Below, piece by piece: positions 16,904-26,554 of a stretch of 64,000 nt of DNA. Below the pieces are notes generated by a model that ran no database searches, was not told where the DNA came from, and saw nothing but the letters and a program-made list of their open reading frames with translations. Positions within the stretch are counted from its first letter, which is position 1; each line of letters starts with the position of its first letter. Origin of the DNA: DASQFQ01 sp963805525 (GTDB lineage: Bacteria > Actinomycetota > Thermoleophilia > Solirubrobacterales > Solirubrobacteraceae); assembly GCA_963805525.1 (NCBI GenBank), contig CAWDUT010000006.1, positions 1,711,307 through 1,775,306 on the forward strand, given 5' to 3'. Made by a program: the position numbers and the translations under genes.

Positions 16904-18223
16904 TCATGCTTTCGCTTGGCGGGGGCGCAGCCTGAGTGGCGCGCACGGTGGCACCGTGCCCGGCCCGGGAGGCGCGTCGGCATGCCGGTTTGCATGCTCC
17001 GCCCGTCCGGGAGCCGTCTGACGGGCCAGGAGGCGGCTCACTGCGACCGCGGCCAGGACCGCGACCGCAACCGAATAGACAAGTGCGGTGTTGCGCAGAC
17101 CGTAGTGCGATGTAGCAATGCCAGCGAGCACGGCCGGAATGCCAGTTGCCAGGTAACTGACGATGTAGATCGCCGTGATCAACCTCGTCCGGTCGTCGGA
17201 CGCGGCCGCCGCGACCGTGGCGCGATAGGCGCCCATGAACGCGGGTCCGAAGCCGAGCCCTGCGATCGCCGTGCCGACGAACAGGACGGCTGCGGTGCCG
17301 GTCTCGATCGAGGCGGACGTCACCAAGGCTCCGACGATCAGAACCAGGCAGCCGCCCAGCATCACCGCTGAGGGATTCTTCCTGGCGAGCAAGGCTGAGG
17401 CTGCGGCCCCGAGGCCGCTGAGCAGGAATATCAAGATCCCGCCCCAGAGCAAGTTCTTCGAGTGCAGCAGCCGCGCGGCAAGTGACGGTCCCAGCGACAG
17501 GTAGAAGCCGGCGAGTGCCCAGATTCCCACAAGGGCCGGCACGGCCGTAGCGAAGGCGCTTCTCGCCGCCTGCGGCACACTGACATGCGGCCGCAGCGAG
17601 CTCACAACGCCGGGGCGCACCGTTCCAGGCTCTGGCATCGCCAGTACGGCGACGACGCCGGTGATGAACGCCCCGAGTAACAGCCACCAAACCAGGTGGG
17701 TCGGTGCGGGAGCGTACTGGGCCAGCACGCTCGCGCCGATTGCGCCGAGGGCCTGGCCGCCCGTGGGCGCCGCGCTCGAAACGACCGGTGCAGCGCCACC
17801 GTTTGGTTGCAAGTCGAACAGCGCCGCGCCGGCCGCTCCGGAGATAAGGCCAACCGCGACACCCTGCAGCGCACGGGCCGCAAACAGTAGCCCAACCCCG
17901 TGGGCGATGAGGAACATGCCGCAGCCGGCCGCACCCAAAGCCAGACCCGCCAGCATCACCATCCGACGGCCTGTGTAGTCAGACACCGAGCCGAACAACA
18001 CCAGCGTGCACAGCAGGACGACGATGTAGACCGCGAACAGCAAGGTGAGCGTTGTCGGGGCGAAGCTGAACTTGTCCTCATAGACGCGGTAAAGGGGTGA
18101 TGCCGCGGTGCTCGCGGCGAACGCCAGGAACGCGAACGCGGCCGCCGCCCAAAACGACGCACGTCGTGACAGAGTTACTCGCCGTGACGACTTCTCGCTC
18201 GCCACCGTGGCCGGGGCAGACAT
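16904..18223 (-). CDS. MFS transporter
   Basis: 439 residues from ATG 18223 (GAAAGG nine bases before). Twelve hydrophobic helices; the N-terminal domain has AASPLYRVYEDKF at the first loop and GSVSDYTGRRMVMLAG (motif A-like) near 72-87. The first part resembles drug or sugar exporters of actinobacteria. The N-terminal 50 residues closely match a fossil at 48487-48655 (SPLYWVYE), so a related transporter once existed elsewhere in the window. Substrate unknown. Confidence 0.85.
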   Translation of the reverse strand: MSAPATVASEKSSRRVTLSRRASFWAAAAFAFLAFAASTAASPLYRVYEDKFSFAPTTLTLLFAVYIVVLLCTLVLFGSVSDYTGRRMVMLAGLALGAAGCGMFLIAHGVGLLFAARALQGVAVGLISGAAGAALFDLQPNGGAAPVVSSAAPTGGQALGAIGASVLAQYAPAPTHLVWWLLLGAFITGVVAVLAMPEPGTVRPGVVSSLRPHVSVPQAARSAFATAVPALVGIWALAGFYLSLGPSLAARLLHSKNLLWGGILIFLLSGLGAAASALLARKNPSAVMLGGCLVLIVGALVTSASIETGTAAVLFVGTAIAGLGFGPAFMGAYRATVAAAASDDRTRLITAIYIVSYLATGIPAVLAGIATSHYGLRNTALVYSVAVAVLAAVAVSRLLARQTAPGRAEHANRHADAPPGPGTVPPCAPLRLRPRQAKA

Positions 18224-18787
18224 GGTCGAACCTTTCGTCTGACGATCGGAAGCCCTCGCGGGGTCAGCCTCATGCCGGGGGCCGCGCGGCAATCAACTCT
18301 TTTTGGCTCCCTGGCGGGCAAAGGTAAGGCCGAGTTTCGCCCCGTAAATACCTCCTGGCTATGCGTCGATAGTCATCCGCTCGCTCGCAGTCACCAGTGA
18401 CGACCTTTGACGAGGTACCCGTGTTCAGACGAACCCGAGATCGGCAGCAGCAGCCGGCCCCGTGAACTATCAGGCGATCGGGCTCAGCAGCATCGGCACC
18501 AACCCGACAGCCTCAGCCGCACCCTGCTCGATGATGAGCCCCTCGACGCGCCAGTCGATGCGCAGCCCCGGAGTGGCGACGCCTTCCACGGGGTCGAACG
18601 AACCGTAACCCGAGCAGGGCGCTGATGACACCGCTTCCGCCTCCCGTTGAGTTCCGGTGTCGGGACCGTCGAGGACCTCTGCCGTCGTCTCGCTCCATGG
18701 CCCCGGACCGTCTCGGTTACTTGCACGACAGATTGGCATGTGTCGATACGGGCTCGAGGGGCAAGACAGGTGTAGCGATCAGGGGTT
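18224..18787. other. 564-base intergenic stretch with one doubtful ORF
   Basis: Carries the MFS promoter region on the minus strand. A minus-strand frame at 18470-18739 (89 codons) has a protein-like second half (FDPVEGVATPGLRIDW, then an Ile/Leu-rich end) but matches nothing I know and has no ribosome site. It could be the tail of a lost gene. Confidence 0.35.
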
Positions 18788-19714
18788 CTAGAGCGTGAGC
18801 GCGACCGCCCCGCCGGCACGCCCGCTGACGACTGTCGCAAGCGCATCCGCAGCGTCAAGAAGCTCGTAGCTCGTCGCGACTGAGATCTCGAGCTGTCCGG
18901 CCGCGAGGAGCCGCGCGAGGCCGCCCAGCTGGCCGCCGTCCGGTCTCACGTAGACGCTCGAGACCGTGATCCCTCGGTCCTGTTCGGGCGGATCCGAGGT
19001 GATGGTCGCGAAACGACCGCCGTCGCGAACCGCGCGGATCGCGTCGCCCGCACCATTGGGTGTGGCGTTTACGGCAGCGGAAACACCGGTGCCGTCGGTA
19101 ATCGCCAGAACCTGATCCGGCCAGTCCTGCTCGTGGTAGTCGATGACATCGCGCGCTCCCAGCGCGGCGACCGGTGCGCGATTGTGAGGGCCTGCGGTCG
19201 CGATTACCTCCGCCCCGCGGAGCGACCCGAGAGACACCAGCAGGCGACCGGTCACGCCGCCGGCGCCGTTCACCAGAAGGCGATCGCCGGGACCGACCCC
19301 CAGCGCCTCATCGAGAACCTGCGCGGCCGTAAGCGCAGGCACCGGAAACACCGCCGCAGCCTCCCAAGAGACACCCGCCGGCTTGCGGGCGATCGACGCA
19401 GAAGGGGCAATGAGCGTCGGCGCCCAAGTTCCCTGGTCGCGCAACGGAAGCGGATGGGTCAGCACCTCATCGCCTGATGCCCAATCGGTGACCATGCTCC
19501 CCACCGCCGTAACCAGACCGGCGGCCTCAACCCCGAGCGCCATCGGCGGCCGGCGCCCAACATCCCAGCCGCCGGTCCGAACGAACTCATCCCAGTTGCC
19601 CACGCCCGCCGCCCTGACCTGAATCAGCACCTCGTCCCCAGCGAGCGGACGCGGCCCAGGTACGTCGAGCATTCCAACATCGCCACCGGCGCGGCGAATT
19701 CCCGCTACAAGCAT
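18788..19714 (-). CDS. NADP-dependent quinone-oxidoreductase-type enzyme (MDR, zinc-free)
   Basis: 308 residues. GroES-like N-domain with GVEAAGLVTAVGS near 62 and a Rossmann domain with LLVNGAGGVTGRLLVS near 144-159. No zinc-binding cysteines, which places it with quinone oxidoreductase/zeta-crystallin enzymes reducing alkenals or quinones with NADPH. 73 bases downstream of tkt on the same strand; may be co-transcribed, which would couple it to NADPH-producing pentose-phosphate genes, but that is inference. Confidence 0.8.
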   Translation of the reverse strand: MLVAGIRRAGGDVGMLDVPGPRPLAGDEVLIQVRAAGVGNWDEFVRTGGWDVGRRPPMALGVEAAGLVTAVGSMVTDWASGDEVLTHPLPLRDQGTWAPTLIAPSASIARKPAGVSWEAAAVFPVPALTAAQVLDEALGVGPGDRLLVNGAGGVTGRLLVSLGSLRGAEVIATAGPHNRAPVAALGARDVIDYHEQDWPDQVLAITDGTGVSAAVNATPNGAGDAIRAVRDGGRFATITSDPPEQDRGITVSSVYVRPDGGQLGGLARLLAAGQLEISVATSYELLDAADALATVVSGRAGGAVALTL

Positions 19715-19787
19715 CTGGTACCTCCGCGTCGATCGTGATCGCTGCCCGACTTTCGATCGCCTCGGGGATTTCGCGGTCGGGCGCTTC

Positions 19788-21680
19788 TCATAATTCGTCG
19801 ATCAACGCGGCGGCTGCCGATGCGATGTGCGTGGCGTCAATGCCGGCGGCGGCCAGTAGCTCGGCGGTCGTGCCCGAGCCAGGCAGCTCGGACACGCTCA
19901 GGTGCGCGAGGCGGAGCTGCTGGACTCCCGCCTTGAGCAGCGCGGCTACGACGGCCGAGCCGAGACCGCCCTCGGGATGATGGTCCTCGGCGACGACGAC
20001 CCGGCCGCCGGCGGCATCCGCGGCCTCGACCAGCGTGTCGGCGTCGATCGGCTTGATCGAGTAGAGGTCGATAACGCGTGCGTGGATGCCGTCGAGCGCG
20101 AGTTGATCGGCTGCACGCAGGCATTCGTGCAGCGTGACGCCCGCACCGATCAGCGTGACGGCATCCGATGGACCGGAGCGCAGGACCTTCGAGCCGCCGG
20201 CTGGAAAGGACTCGCCGTTGTCGTACAGCACCGGATACGCGCCGCGCGTGGTGCGCAGATAGCTGATCCCCTCGGTCTGGGCCATCACGTCGACAAGCGC
20301 GGCGGCGCTGACCGCGTCGCTCGGGTAGAAGACCGAGGAGCCTTGGACCGCGCGCATCATCGCGAGATCCTCGAGCCCCATCTGGGACGGACCGTCCGCG
20401 CCGATCTCAACGCCGGCGTGAGAACCGACGAGACGGACGCTTGCGTGCGAGATCGCGGCCATGCGGATGAAGTCGTGGGCGCGCGTGAGGAACGCCGCAA
20501 AGGTCGAGGCAAACGGTTTGTAGCCACGGACGCTCAGGCCGACCGCCGATGCCACCATCTGTTGCTCGGCGATGAACATCTCGAAGTAGCGGCCCGGATG
20601 GGCCTCGGCGAACGCGTCGGCGTAAGTGGAGTTGCTGACCTCGCCGTCGAGGGCGACGACGCGACGGTCACGGGCGCCGAGAGCCGTCACGGCGTCGCCG
20701 TAGGCTCGGCGGGTGGCGGCCTTGTCACCTCGTGCATGGCTCGGACGCGAGATCGCTGGGCTTGCCTCGGGCGCCGACCCGGCGTCGTTCGGGTTCTCGT
20801 ACTCGGGGAGCGGTCCGCGCACGATCAGTTTGCTCTCCCCGCCGAGCTCGGCGATCGCTCGCGCCGCCATGTCGCCGGGGAACGCCTTCCCGTGCCAGCC
20901 CTCGCGATCTTCGACCTCGGAGAACCCCCGGCCCTTGATGGTCCGGGCGAGAATCACAGTCGGTCTCTCCGCCTCTCCCGTCGCGGCCGACAACGCCTCA
21001 TCGACAGCGGTGAGATCGTGTCCATTGACCTGAACTGCGTGCGCCCCGAACGCCTCCACGCGCCGCGCGTAAGCGTCGAGATCCCAGCCCAGTTCGGTCG
21101 GCCCGCGCTGACCGAGCCGGTTGACGTCGACGATCGCGATGAGGTTGGACAGCTCGTAATGCCCTGCCTTGTCCAGCGCCTCCCAAATCGAGCCCTCCGC
21201 CAGCTCGCTGTCGCCGCAGAGCACCCACACTCGAAACGGCACCCGGTCGAGGTACTTGCCGGCCAGCGCGACGCCTACTCCGTAGGGCAGCCCCTGTCCC
21301 AGCGATCCGGTGGCGACGTCGACCCACGGCAACACCGGGGTCGGGTGGCCCTGCAGACGGGACCCGAAGCGCCGGTAGCCGCTCATCAACTCCTCGTCCG
21401 ACACGACCCCGACGGCCTTGTAGACGGAGTAGAGCAGCGGTGATGCGTGCCCCTTTGAGAGGATCAGGTGGTCGTTCGCCTCGGCCTTGGGCTGCTCCCA
21501 GTCGTAGCGCAGGTGGCGAGCGACGAGCACCGCAAGGAGATCGGCCGCCGACATGCTCGATGTCGGGTGACCGGAGCCGGCGCTGGTGCTGGCCCGGATC
21601 GAATCGACTCGCAGCTGCCGGGCGAGCTGCGTCACCGTGGCGAGGTCGGCGGTCGTGAGCGGCGAGCTGGTGGCGGTCAT
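19788..21680 (-). CDS. tkt: Transketolase, mammalian-type single chain
   Basis: Transfers two-carbon units between sugar phosphates in the pentose phosphate pathway. I start at ATG 21680 (630 residues), because the longer frame upstream encodes an unrelated membrane-segment fossil. TPP-binding motif GDSELAEGS with ...VDVN near 150-180; second half starts near 320 with ALDGEVSNSTYADAF and EMFIAEQQMV, and HAGVEIGADGPSQMGLED. The 620-630-residue length and these motifs fit the short transketolases (human TKT type, also in actinobacteria). Works with tal upstream. Confidence 0.9.
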   Translation of the reverse strand: MTATSSPLTTADLATVTQLARQLRVDSIRASTSAGSGHPTSSMSAADLLAVLVARHLRYDWEQPKAEANDHLILSKGHASPLLYSVYKAVGVVSDEELMSGYRRFGSRLQGHPTPVLPWVDVATGSLGQGLPYGVGVALAGKYLDRVPFRVWVLCGDSELAEGSIWEALDKAGHYELSNLIAIVDVNRLGQRGPTELGWDLDAYARRVEAFGAHAVQVNGHDLTAVDEALSAATGEAERPTVILARTIKGRGFSEVEDREGWHGKAFPGDMAARAIAELGGESKLIVRGPLPEYENPNDAGSAPEASPAISRPSHARGDKAATRRAYGDAVTALGARDRRVVALDGEVSNSTYADAFAEAHPGRYFEMFIAEQQMVASAVGLSVRGYKPFASTFAAFLTRAHDFIRMAAISHASVRLVGSHAGVEIGADGPSQMGLEDLAMMRAVQGSSVFYPSDAVSAAALVDVMAQTEGISYLRTTRGAYPVLYDNGESFPAGGSKVLRSGPSDAVTLIGAGVTLHECLRAADQLALDGIHARVIDLYSIKPIDADTLVEAADAAGGRVVVAEDHHPEGGLGSAVVAALLKAGVQQLRLAHLSVSELPGSGTTAELLAAAGIDATHIASAAAALIDEL

Positions 21681-21949
21681 GGGCTGGTCCTCGGAGGTCG
21701 GTGTGCAGGTCGACTTTGCGCCCGGTGGGCTCGAGGAAACCGCACGCCCGGGGGGCGGCAACACGCCCGGACGCTCAGTCGATCTGCGTTTCGGATCGAC
21801 GGCTTGGTCGATCGACCCAGCGACCCGCGGTCCGGAGGTTGAGCTCGTTGCCCGCGCCCCAGCGGCCCGCATCGCCGGCCCGCCTAGCGCGAGCCGCCGG
21901 AGCCCCAGTCGCCGGCTTGCCGAAATCGAGCCGGGAAAGCTGCCACTCG

Positions 21950-22140
21950 CGTCGGCAGGAACGTTCGCTGTCTGGTCCGCAAGTGCTGGGGGGACGATCG
22001 CCAGGAAGGCCGCGACGATGAGGCCGAACAGGCACAGCACCCCAATTGCGTGTGCCCACGTAGCGTCGGCGAAGGTGAGGAGCCCAATTCCGGCGATGAA
22101 GCAGGCGACCGCCCAGCGCTCGCCACGACGATCGCTGTCA
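21950..22140 (-). pseudogene. Fossil membrane hairpin matching the CydB C-terminal extension
   Basis: The minus-strand frame reads RWAVACFIAGIGLLTFADAT, then WAHAIGV and a second hydrophobic stretch LIVAAFLAIVPPALA. It parallels the end of CydB in this window (ATACLIGGSGFLTVAEVGWAHAIGV). There is no start codon in that frame after the tal stop, and the frame then runs meaninglessly towards tkt. The 21681-21950 remainder of the tal-tkt gap holds no recognisable sequence. Confidence 0.5.
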
Positions 22141-22146
22141 GGGCGC

Positions 22147-23220
22147 TCACGCCACCACCGCGAGCTGATTGTCGATACGCGTCAACAGGTCATCCCACGA
22201 TTTGACGAAGTTCCGGGCTCCTTCAGACTGGAGCGTCGCGGCCAGCGCGTCGACATCGACGCCGGCGGATTCGAACTGCGCCAACGTGGCCTCCGCATCG
22301 CCGCCATCGACCGCGATCGGCTCGCCTACCCGACCATGGTCGTCGAAGGCCCGCAGCGTCGACTCGGGCATCGTGTTGATCGTGTGCGGCGCGCGCAGAC
22401 CGTCGATGTACATCGTGTCGGGGGAGTCGGGGTCCTTGGTGCCGGTGCTGGCCCACAACAGCCGTTGCACACGCGCGCCGGCGTTCGCGAGACGCTGCCA
22501 GCGAGCTGAATCCATCAGCCGTCGATACGCCTGATACGTCTTCAGACCTACCGCCAGCCCGAGCCGGGCGCGCAGCTGCTCGGAAACACGACCGATAACC
22601 GCCGCGTCCCACCGGGAGATGAACACCGACGCGACCGAGGAAACCTTCGGATCGAGACCGGCTTCGATCCGGCGCTCGATCCCGCGCATGTACGCATCCG
22701 CGCTGGCCAGGTACTGCTCGGGCGAGAACAGGAGCGTGACGTTTACCGGCACCCCGGCGAACGTCGCCTCTTCGATCGCCGGCAGGCCTTGCGAGGTCCC
22801 CGGGATCTTGATGAACAGGTTCTCTCGCCCGGCTCGTGCGTGCAGGTCGGCCGCGGCGCGCACGCTGCGGGCGGCGTCATACGCGAGCAGCGGCGAGACC
22901 TCCAGCGACACCCAGCCGTCGACCCCGGCCGTCCGCTGATGGATCGGTGCGAACAAGTCCGCCGCTCGCCGGAGGTCCTCGATCGCCAGCTCGAAGAAAA
23001 GCGTCTCGAGGTCGGCCGCTTCGACTGCCTTGTCGCGGATCTCCTCGTCGTAGGCGCCCGATTTGATCGCCTTATCGAAGATGGATGGATTGGAGGTCAG
23101 GCCGGTGATCGAGAACTCCTCGACGTAGCGCTGCAGCTGACCCGAGTCGAGCATCTCTCGAGTGATGTTGTCCAGCCACAGGCTCTGACCAAGCTCCTGT
23201 AACTTCGCCGTCGCTTTCAT
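22147..23220 (-). CDS. tal: Transaldolase
   Basis: 357 residues, the normal size of the long actinobacterial transaldolases. Visible: SLWLDNITREML near 13, SITGLTSNPSIFDKAI (phosphate/substrate site) near 37-52, NLFIKIPGTSQGL with the Schiff-base Lys near 138, and VSSVASVFISRWD near 195. Moves a dihydroxyacetone unit between sugar phosphates in the cytosol. Same strand as tkt with a 466-base gap containing a fossil; the two were probably adjacent before the insertion. Confidence 0.95.
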   Translation of the reverse strand: MKATAKLQELGQSLWLDNITREMLDSGQLQRYVEEFSITGLTSNPSIFDKAIKSGAYDEEIRDKAVEAADLETLFFELAIEDLRRAADLFAPIHQRTAGVDGWVSLEVSPLLAYDAARSVRAAADLHARAGRENLFIKIPGTSQGLPAIEEATFAGVPVNVTLLFSPEQYLASADAYMRGIERRIEAGLDPKVSSVASVFISRWDAAVIGRVSEQLRARLGLAVGLKTYQAYRRLMDSARWQRLANAGARVQRLLWASTGTKDPDSPDTMYIDGLRAPHTINTMPESTLRAFDDHGRVGEPIAVDGGDAEATLAQFESAGVDVDALAATLQSEGARNFVKSWDDLLTRIDNQLAVVA

Positions 23221-23443
23221 GCCGTCTCCTGGTGGGCGTGTTTGACCAACGGTCAGGCTTGGGTCGCTCGCTCACAACACGAAAAGACGATCGATCGATA
23301 CGCGGCCGGTCGCTTTCCCGATTCGGGCGCCCGCCGGGAACGACGGGAGCGGCCAGCTTGCGGGCAGTCGTCGCGCGACGGCCAGCCACGCCTAGCCGAT
23401 GAGCGGGCGATCATCCTCGTCGAGAGAGCGCGAAGGGCGATCG

Positions 23444-24901
23444 TCAGCCTTCGAACTGCGGACGGCCGCGTAGCACCTTGGGAGCCGGCGGAACCGTGAC
23501 CTGTTCGGACATCGCCTCGAGCTCGCGGCCGTTCGTCTCCGTGACCACCCAGCGAACGAACACAAATGACAGGACCGCAAAACCGGCGTAGATACCGTAA
23601 GCCAAGCCGAGGCCGGCGCCCTTGAGCGAAGGAAAACTGGTGGTGATCGCCCAGTTGGCGATCCATTGCGCCGAGGCTGCGACGGACAGCGCCGCAGCTC
23701 GAATCCGGTTGGGGAACTTCTCGCCTAGCATCACCCATACGACGGGACCCCAGGACATCCCAAAAAAGAACACGAATGCGTTGGCCGACACCAAGGCGAT
23801 TGGCCCGAGGGCTCCGTGCAGGGCAGGTGCGCCGTGGGCGTTCACTGGTGCGGTCCCGAAAATCACGGCCATGATCCCGAGCGTCACGGACATTCCGGCA
23901 GAGCCGACCAGCAGCAGGGGCTTGCGGCCCACCCTGTCGATCAGGGAGATTGCGACGAGCGTCGTGACGATATTGACCACGCTCGTTATCAGTGTGATCA
24001 CCAATGAGCTGTTCTCGCTGAAGCCCACCGCCTGCCACAGGACGCTCGAGTAATAGAAGATGACATTGATCCCGACGAACTGCTGGAAGACGGACAGCCC
24101 GATCCCGACCCACACGATCGGCATCAACCCCAGTGCCGAGCCGCGCAGGTCCGAGAGCCTCGGAGGCCGCTCGCTGCTGAGGGTCTGCCGGATCTCCTCC
24201 ACCTTGGCGTCGACGTCGATAGTGCCGAGGACCCGCCGCAACACGTCCTTCGCTGCGTCCAGGCGCATCCGCGAGACCAGGTATCGCGGCGACTCCGGGA
24301 TCGTCATCGCCAGCCCGCCGTAGAGCACGGCCGGCACCGACATCGACAGGAACATCCATCGCCACGCCTCCAGGCCGAGTGCAAGATCATGTTCGGAGCC
24401 TCCCGCCACTTTCGCGAGCACGTAGTCGGCCAGGAGCGCGACGAAGATGCCCAGCACGATCGCCAGCTGCTGTACCGATCCCAGTCGACCACGAATGCTC
24501 GCCGGTGCGATCTCTGCGATATAGGCGGGGGCGATCACTGAGGCCATGCCGACACCGATGCCACCAATCACCCGGAACACGATCAGCGACCCGAGTGTGT
24601 CCACGAGCCCTGCGCCCAGAGCGCTGATCAAGAACAGCACCGCGGCGAGCAACATGGCCCTCAACCGTCCAAACCGATCCGCCACGCGGCCAGCGAGGAT
24701 CGCACCGACGGCTGCGCCGAGCAGTGCGGAGGAAACCGTGAACCCCAGGCCGCTGGCGCTGACGTGATAGTGATCGCGGATCGCCTTGACCGCCCCGTTG
24801 ATCACGGCACTGTCATAGCCGAACAGGAAACCGCCGAGCGAAGCTGTGAAGGCGAGACGTGTCGCGGTGACAAGTGACCGAGTCGGTTCTGCCTTCTCCA
24901 T
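23444..24901 (-). CDS. Sugar porter (MFS sugar/H+ symporter)
   Basis: 485 residues from ATG 24901. Sugar-porter signatures: GGFLFGYDSAVINGAV near 20-35, GRVADRFGRLRAML near 74, RVIGGIGVGMASVIAPAYIAEIAP near 104-127 (PESPR-type loop later: IPESPRYLVSRMR near 201), QQFVGINVIFYYSS near 267 and the DRVGRKPLLL loop near 315. These residues are typical of xylose, arabinose or galactose:H+ symporters. Upstream of tal and tkt on the same strand, so the group looks like pentose/hexose uptake feeding the non-oxidative pentose phosphate pathway. Confidence 0.9.
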   Translation of the reverse strand: MEKAEPTRSLVTATRLAFTASLGGFLFGYDSAVINGAVKAIRDHYHVSASGLGFTVSSALLGAAVGAILAGRVADRFGRLRAMLLAAVLFLISALGAGLVDTLGSLIVFRVIGGIGVGMASVIAPAYIAEIAPASIRGRLGSVQQLAIVLGIFVALLADYVLAKVAGGSEHDLALGLEAWRWMFLSMSVPAVLYGGLAMTIPESPRYLVSRMRLDAAKDVLRRVLGTIDVDAKVEEIRQTLSSERPPRLSDLRGSALGLMPIVWVGIGLSVFQQFVGINVIFYYSSVLWQAVGFSENSSLVITLITSVVNIVTTLVAISLIDRVGRKPLLLVGSAGMSVTLGIMAVIFGTAPVNAHGAPALHGALGPIALVSANAFVFFFGMSWGPVVWVMLGEKFPNRIRAAALSVAASAQWIANWAITTSFPSLKGAGLGLAYGIYAGFAVLSFVFVRWVVTETNGRELEAMSEQVTVPPAPKVLRGRPQFEG

Positions 24902-25151
24902 GTGGACAGTCTGCGGGTCGGTCTCGCCCAACCAAGCACTTGCGGCGATCGCCTGAGAGGGGCGCGCGATAGACGGCCGAGACAACGTCACCGGCGGGTT
25001 CTGGCCGGCTCGCACGGTTTCACCGAGCGATTACGCAACCGAGATCGAGCCAACGCCACGGCTTGTTGTACGCCGCCGTGCGCGTGGTTTGCTCGACCCA
25101 TGACGATTGGTCTGTTCCCGGATCGGCGATCGCGCCAGCGGGAATCACTCG

Positions 25152-25320
25152 GGTGCGGACGCGGTGGCGTATGCCGCCAACGTGGCCGCCGCGCGGTGGG
25201 AGGTAGTCCTGGATGCCCAGGCAGAGGTCCGTTTGCCTTCGCTTCTTACGTTGCCGCGCTGGACGCCGAAGAGGCCGCCGCGACGGAGCTGGCTGCACGT
25301 CGCGCGATCGCGTTCATCGC
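25152..25320 (+). pseudogene. Fossil of a small helical-protein family (paralogue of 28834 and 60583 genes)
   Basis: In one frame ADAVAYAANVAAARWEVVLDAQ, then after a shift AFASYVAALDAEEAAATELAAR. The order (Ala-Tyr helix with a W, then a xFxxYxAALDxEExAAxxxA helix) matches the intact small proteins at 28834-29118 and 60583-60834. The frame break and lack of a proper start make it non-functional. The rest of 24902-25386 holds nothing else I can support. Confidence 0.5.
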
Positions 25321-25386
25321 AGGTGCCTCGATTCTGGCGCCGAGGAGCGACCGCGAGGAGCGCCGGCCCGGCACTCGTTGGGGAAC

Positions 25387-25596
25387 TCATGCTTCATGTC
25401 GATTGCCCCCAGCAGGCCGCACTCGACGCCCATGTGCAGCGGCACCATGGGTGAGCAGTAGATCCAGTTCGGTACGCATCTGCTTCTCCTCCGCGTCGGA
25501 AACGCGGTTGAGGCTTACGTACTCGCCGCAGCCCGGACACGTACCGAGGTCCCCCGCGCACGAGAAAAGACAGCCGCAGAAACAGGCCACGTCCAT
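25387..25596 (-). CDS. Small zinc-ribbon-like protein
   Basis: 69 residues. GGGAGG lies about ten bases before ATG 25596, supporting translation. Two cysteine pairs (CFCGC near 5-9 and CPGCG near 20-24) are spaced like a zinc ribbon, followed by a helix (SDAEEKQMRTELDLLL). Such proteins usually bind one Zn and act as regulators or subunits, but no partner is evident here. Confidence 0.6.
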   Translation of the reverse strand: MDVACFCGCLFSCAGDLGTCPGCGEYVSLNRVSDAEEKQMRTELDLLLTHGAAAHGRRVRPAGGNRHEA

Positions 25597-26074
25597 CAGT
25601 AATTGCCTCCCCCGACCGGCGGTCGTCCCGGCGGACGCCTCATTTGGTCTCTGGCTTCCACGCTAATAAGTGTGCGGCCCGGGTCAGCGCTCGCAAGCGG
25701 CGGGCATGACCTTCCGATAGCTGGCGCTGATCAGTCTGTGATTCGCCGGGCGCGCGTCCCATCGTCTCCGGGCGGTTGAGCCCGACGCGGTGCTTGGAAG
25801 GCCGGCATCAAGCCGATATCGAGCAAGGTCACCCGCGCCTCCGTTTCAGAGACTGCGGCTCGCCTCATGCGGAGGTCGAAGCTCGCGGCATGAGGTAGTT
25901 CACGACGATCGACCACAGCGCCGAGGCGAGAGCCGCGGGCCTCGAGCTGCGAAACCCACCTGGGGGCCTTCCCGAACCTGTATGCAGGCACGCCGATCAT
26001 GCACGCCGCGCTGAGGTCGACGATGTACTCCGGCCCGCGCTGCGCCTGCGATCGCCCACGAGCCTTCGCCCGAT
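25597..26074. other. 478-base stretch next to the broken IS21, no identified gene
   Basis: A minus-strand frame (to 25731) contains YIVDLSAACMIGVPAYRFGK and ELPHAASFDLRMRR, which look more like protein than random sequence, but I recognise no family and there is no supported start. It probably contains a fragment cut by the IS21-side rearrangement whose junction is near 26150. Confidence 0.35.
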
Positions 26075-26554
26075 TCAACGATGATGTCTCCAGTGTGCAG
26101 CCTGCGCCGCAATGGGTCGCGCGAGATGAAGGGTCCGCGCCACCTGGCGGTGCCCGGCTTGGCAGGCCTTGATCGCTAATGCGATGCCCAAGTGGGTCTT
26201 GCCGGTCCCGGGCGGGCCGAAGAAGCAGACGTTCATGTGCTCCTGGGCCCAGGCAAGCTGGGCCAGGTGGTAGATCAGCGGCTTCTCGGCGGCGGGCTGG
26301 GCGGTGAAGTCGAAGTCCTCCAAGGTCTTGTGAGCCGGGAACGCGGCATGGCGGATGCGGTTGCGGGCGCCGGAGGCGTCGCGCGCGAAGACCTCGGCCT
26401 CGAGCAGGACCTCGAGGAACTGCTCATAGGGCCAGCCCTCCTCGCGCGCCGTCGCGGCGGTCTGCTCGAGGCGCTCGAGCACGCGCGGCGTCTTGAGCTT
26501 GGAGAGCAGATAGGGCAGCCGGTCCCCGACCGCCAGCGTCTTCTCGGGGCTCAT
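26075..26554 (-). pseudogene. istB: Truncated IS21 helper ATPase IstB
   Basis: Begins normally at ATG 26554, overlapping the istA stop (ATGA), the standard istAB arrangement. The helical N-terminal region and Walker A GPPGTGKTHLGIALAIKAC are present (about 112-130). After residue about 135 the sequence stops resembling IstB and continues as an Arg/His-rich tail. IstB proteins are about 250-260 residues with Walker B and sensor motifs, so the last half is lost at a junction near 26150. Confidence 0.85.

Noticed and set aside
18470..18739. A small gene on the minus strand between MFS and the quinone reductase
   Set aside because: No ribosome site, no recognised domain and unlikely composition; listed only as an unidentified frame.
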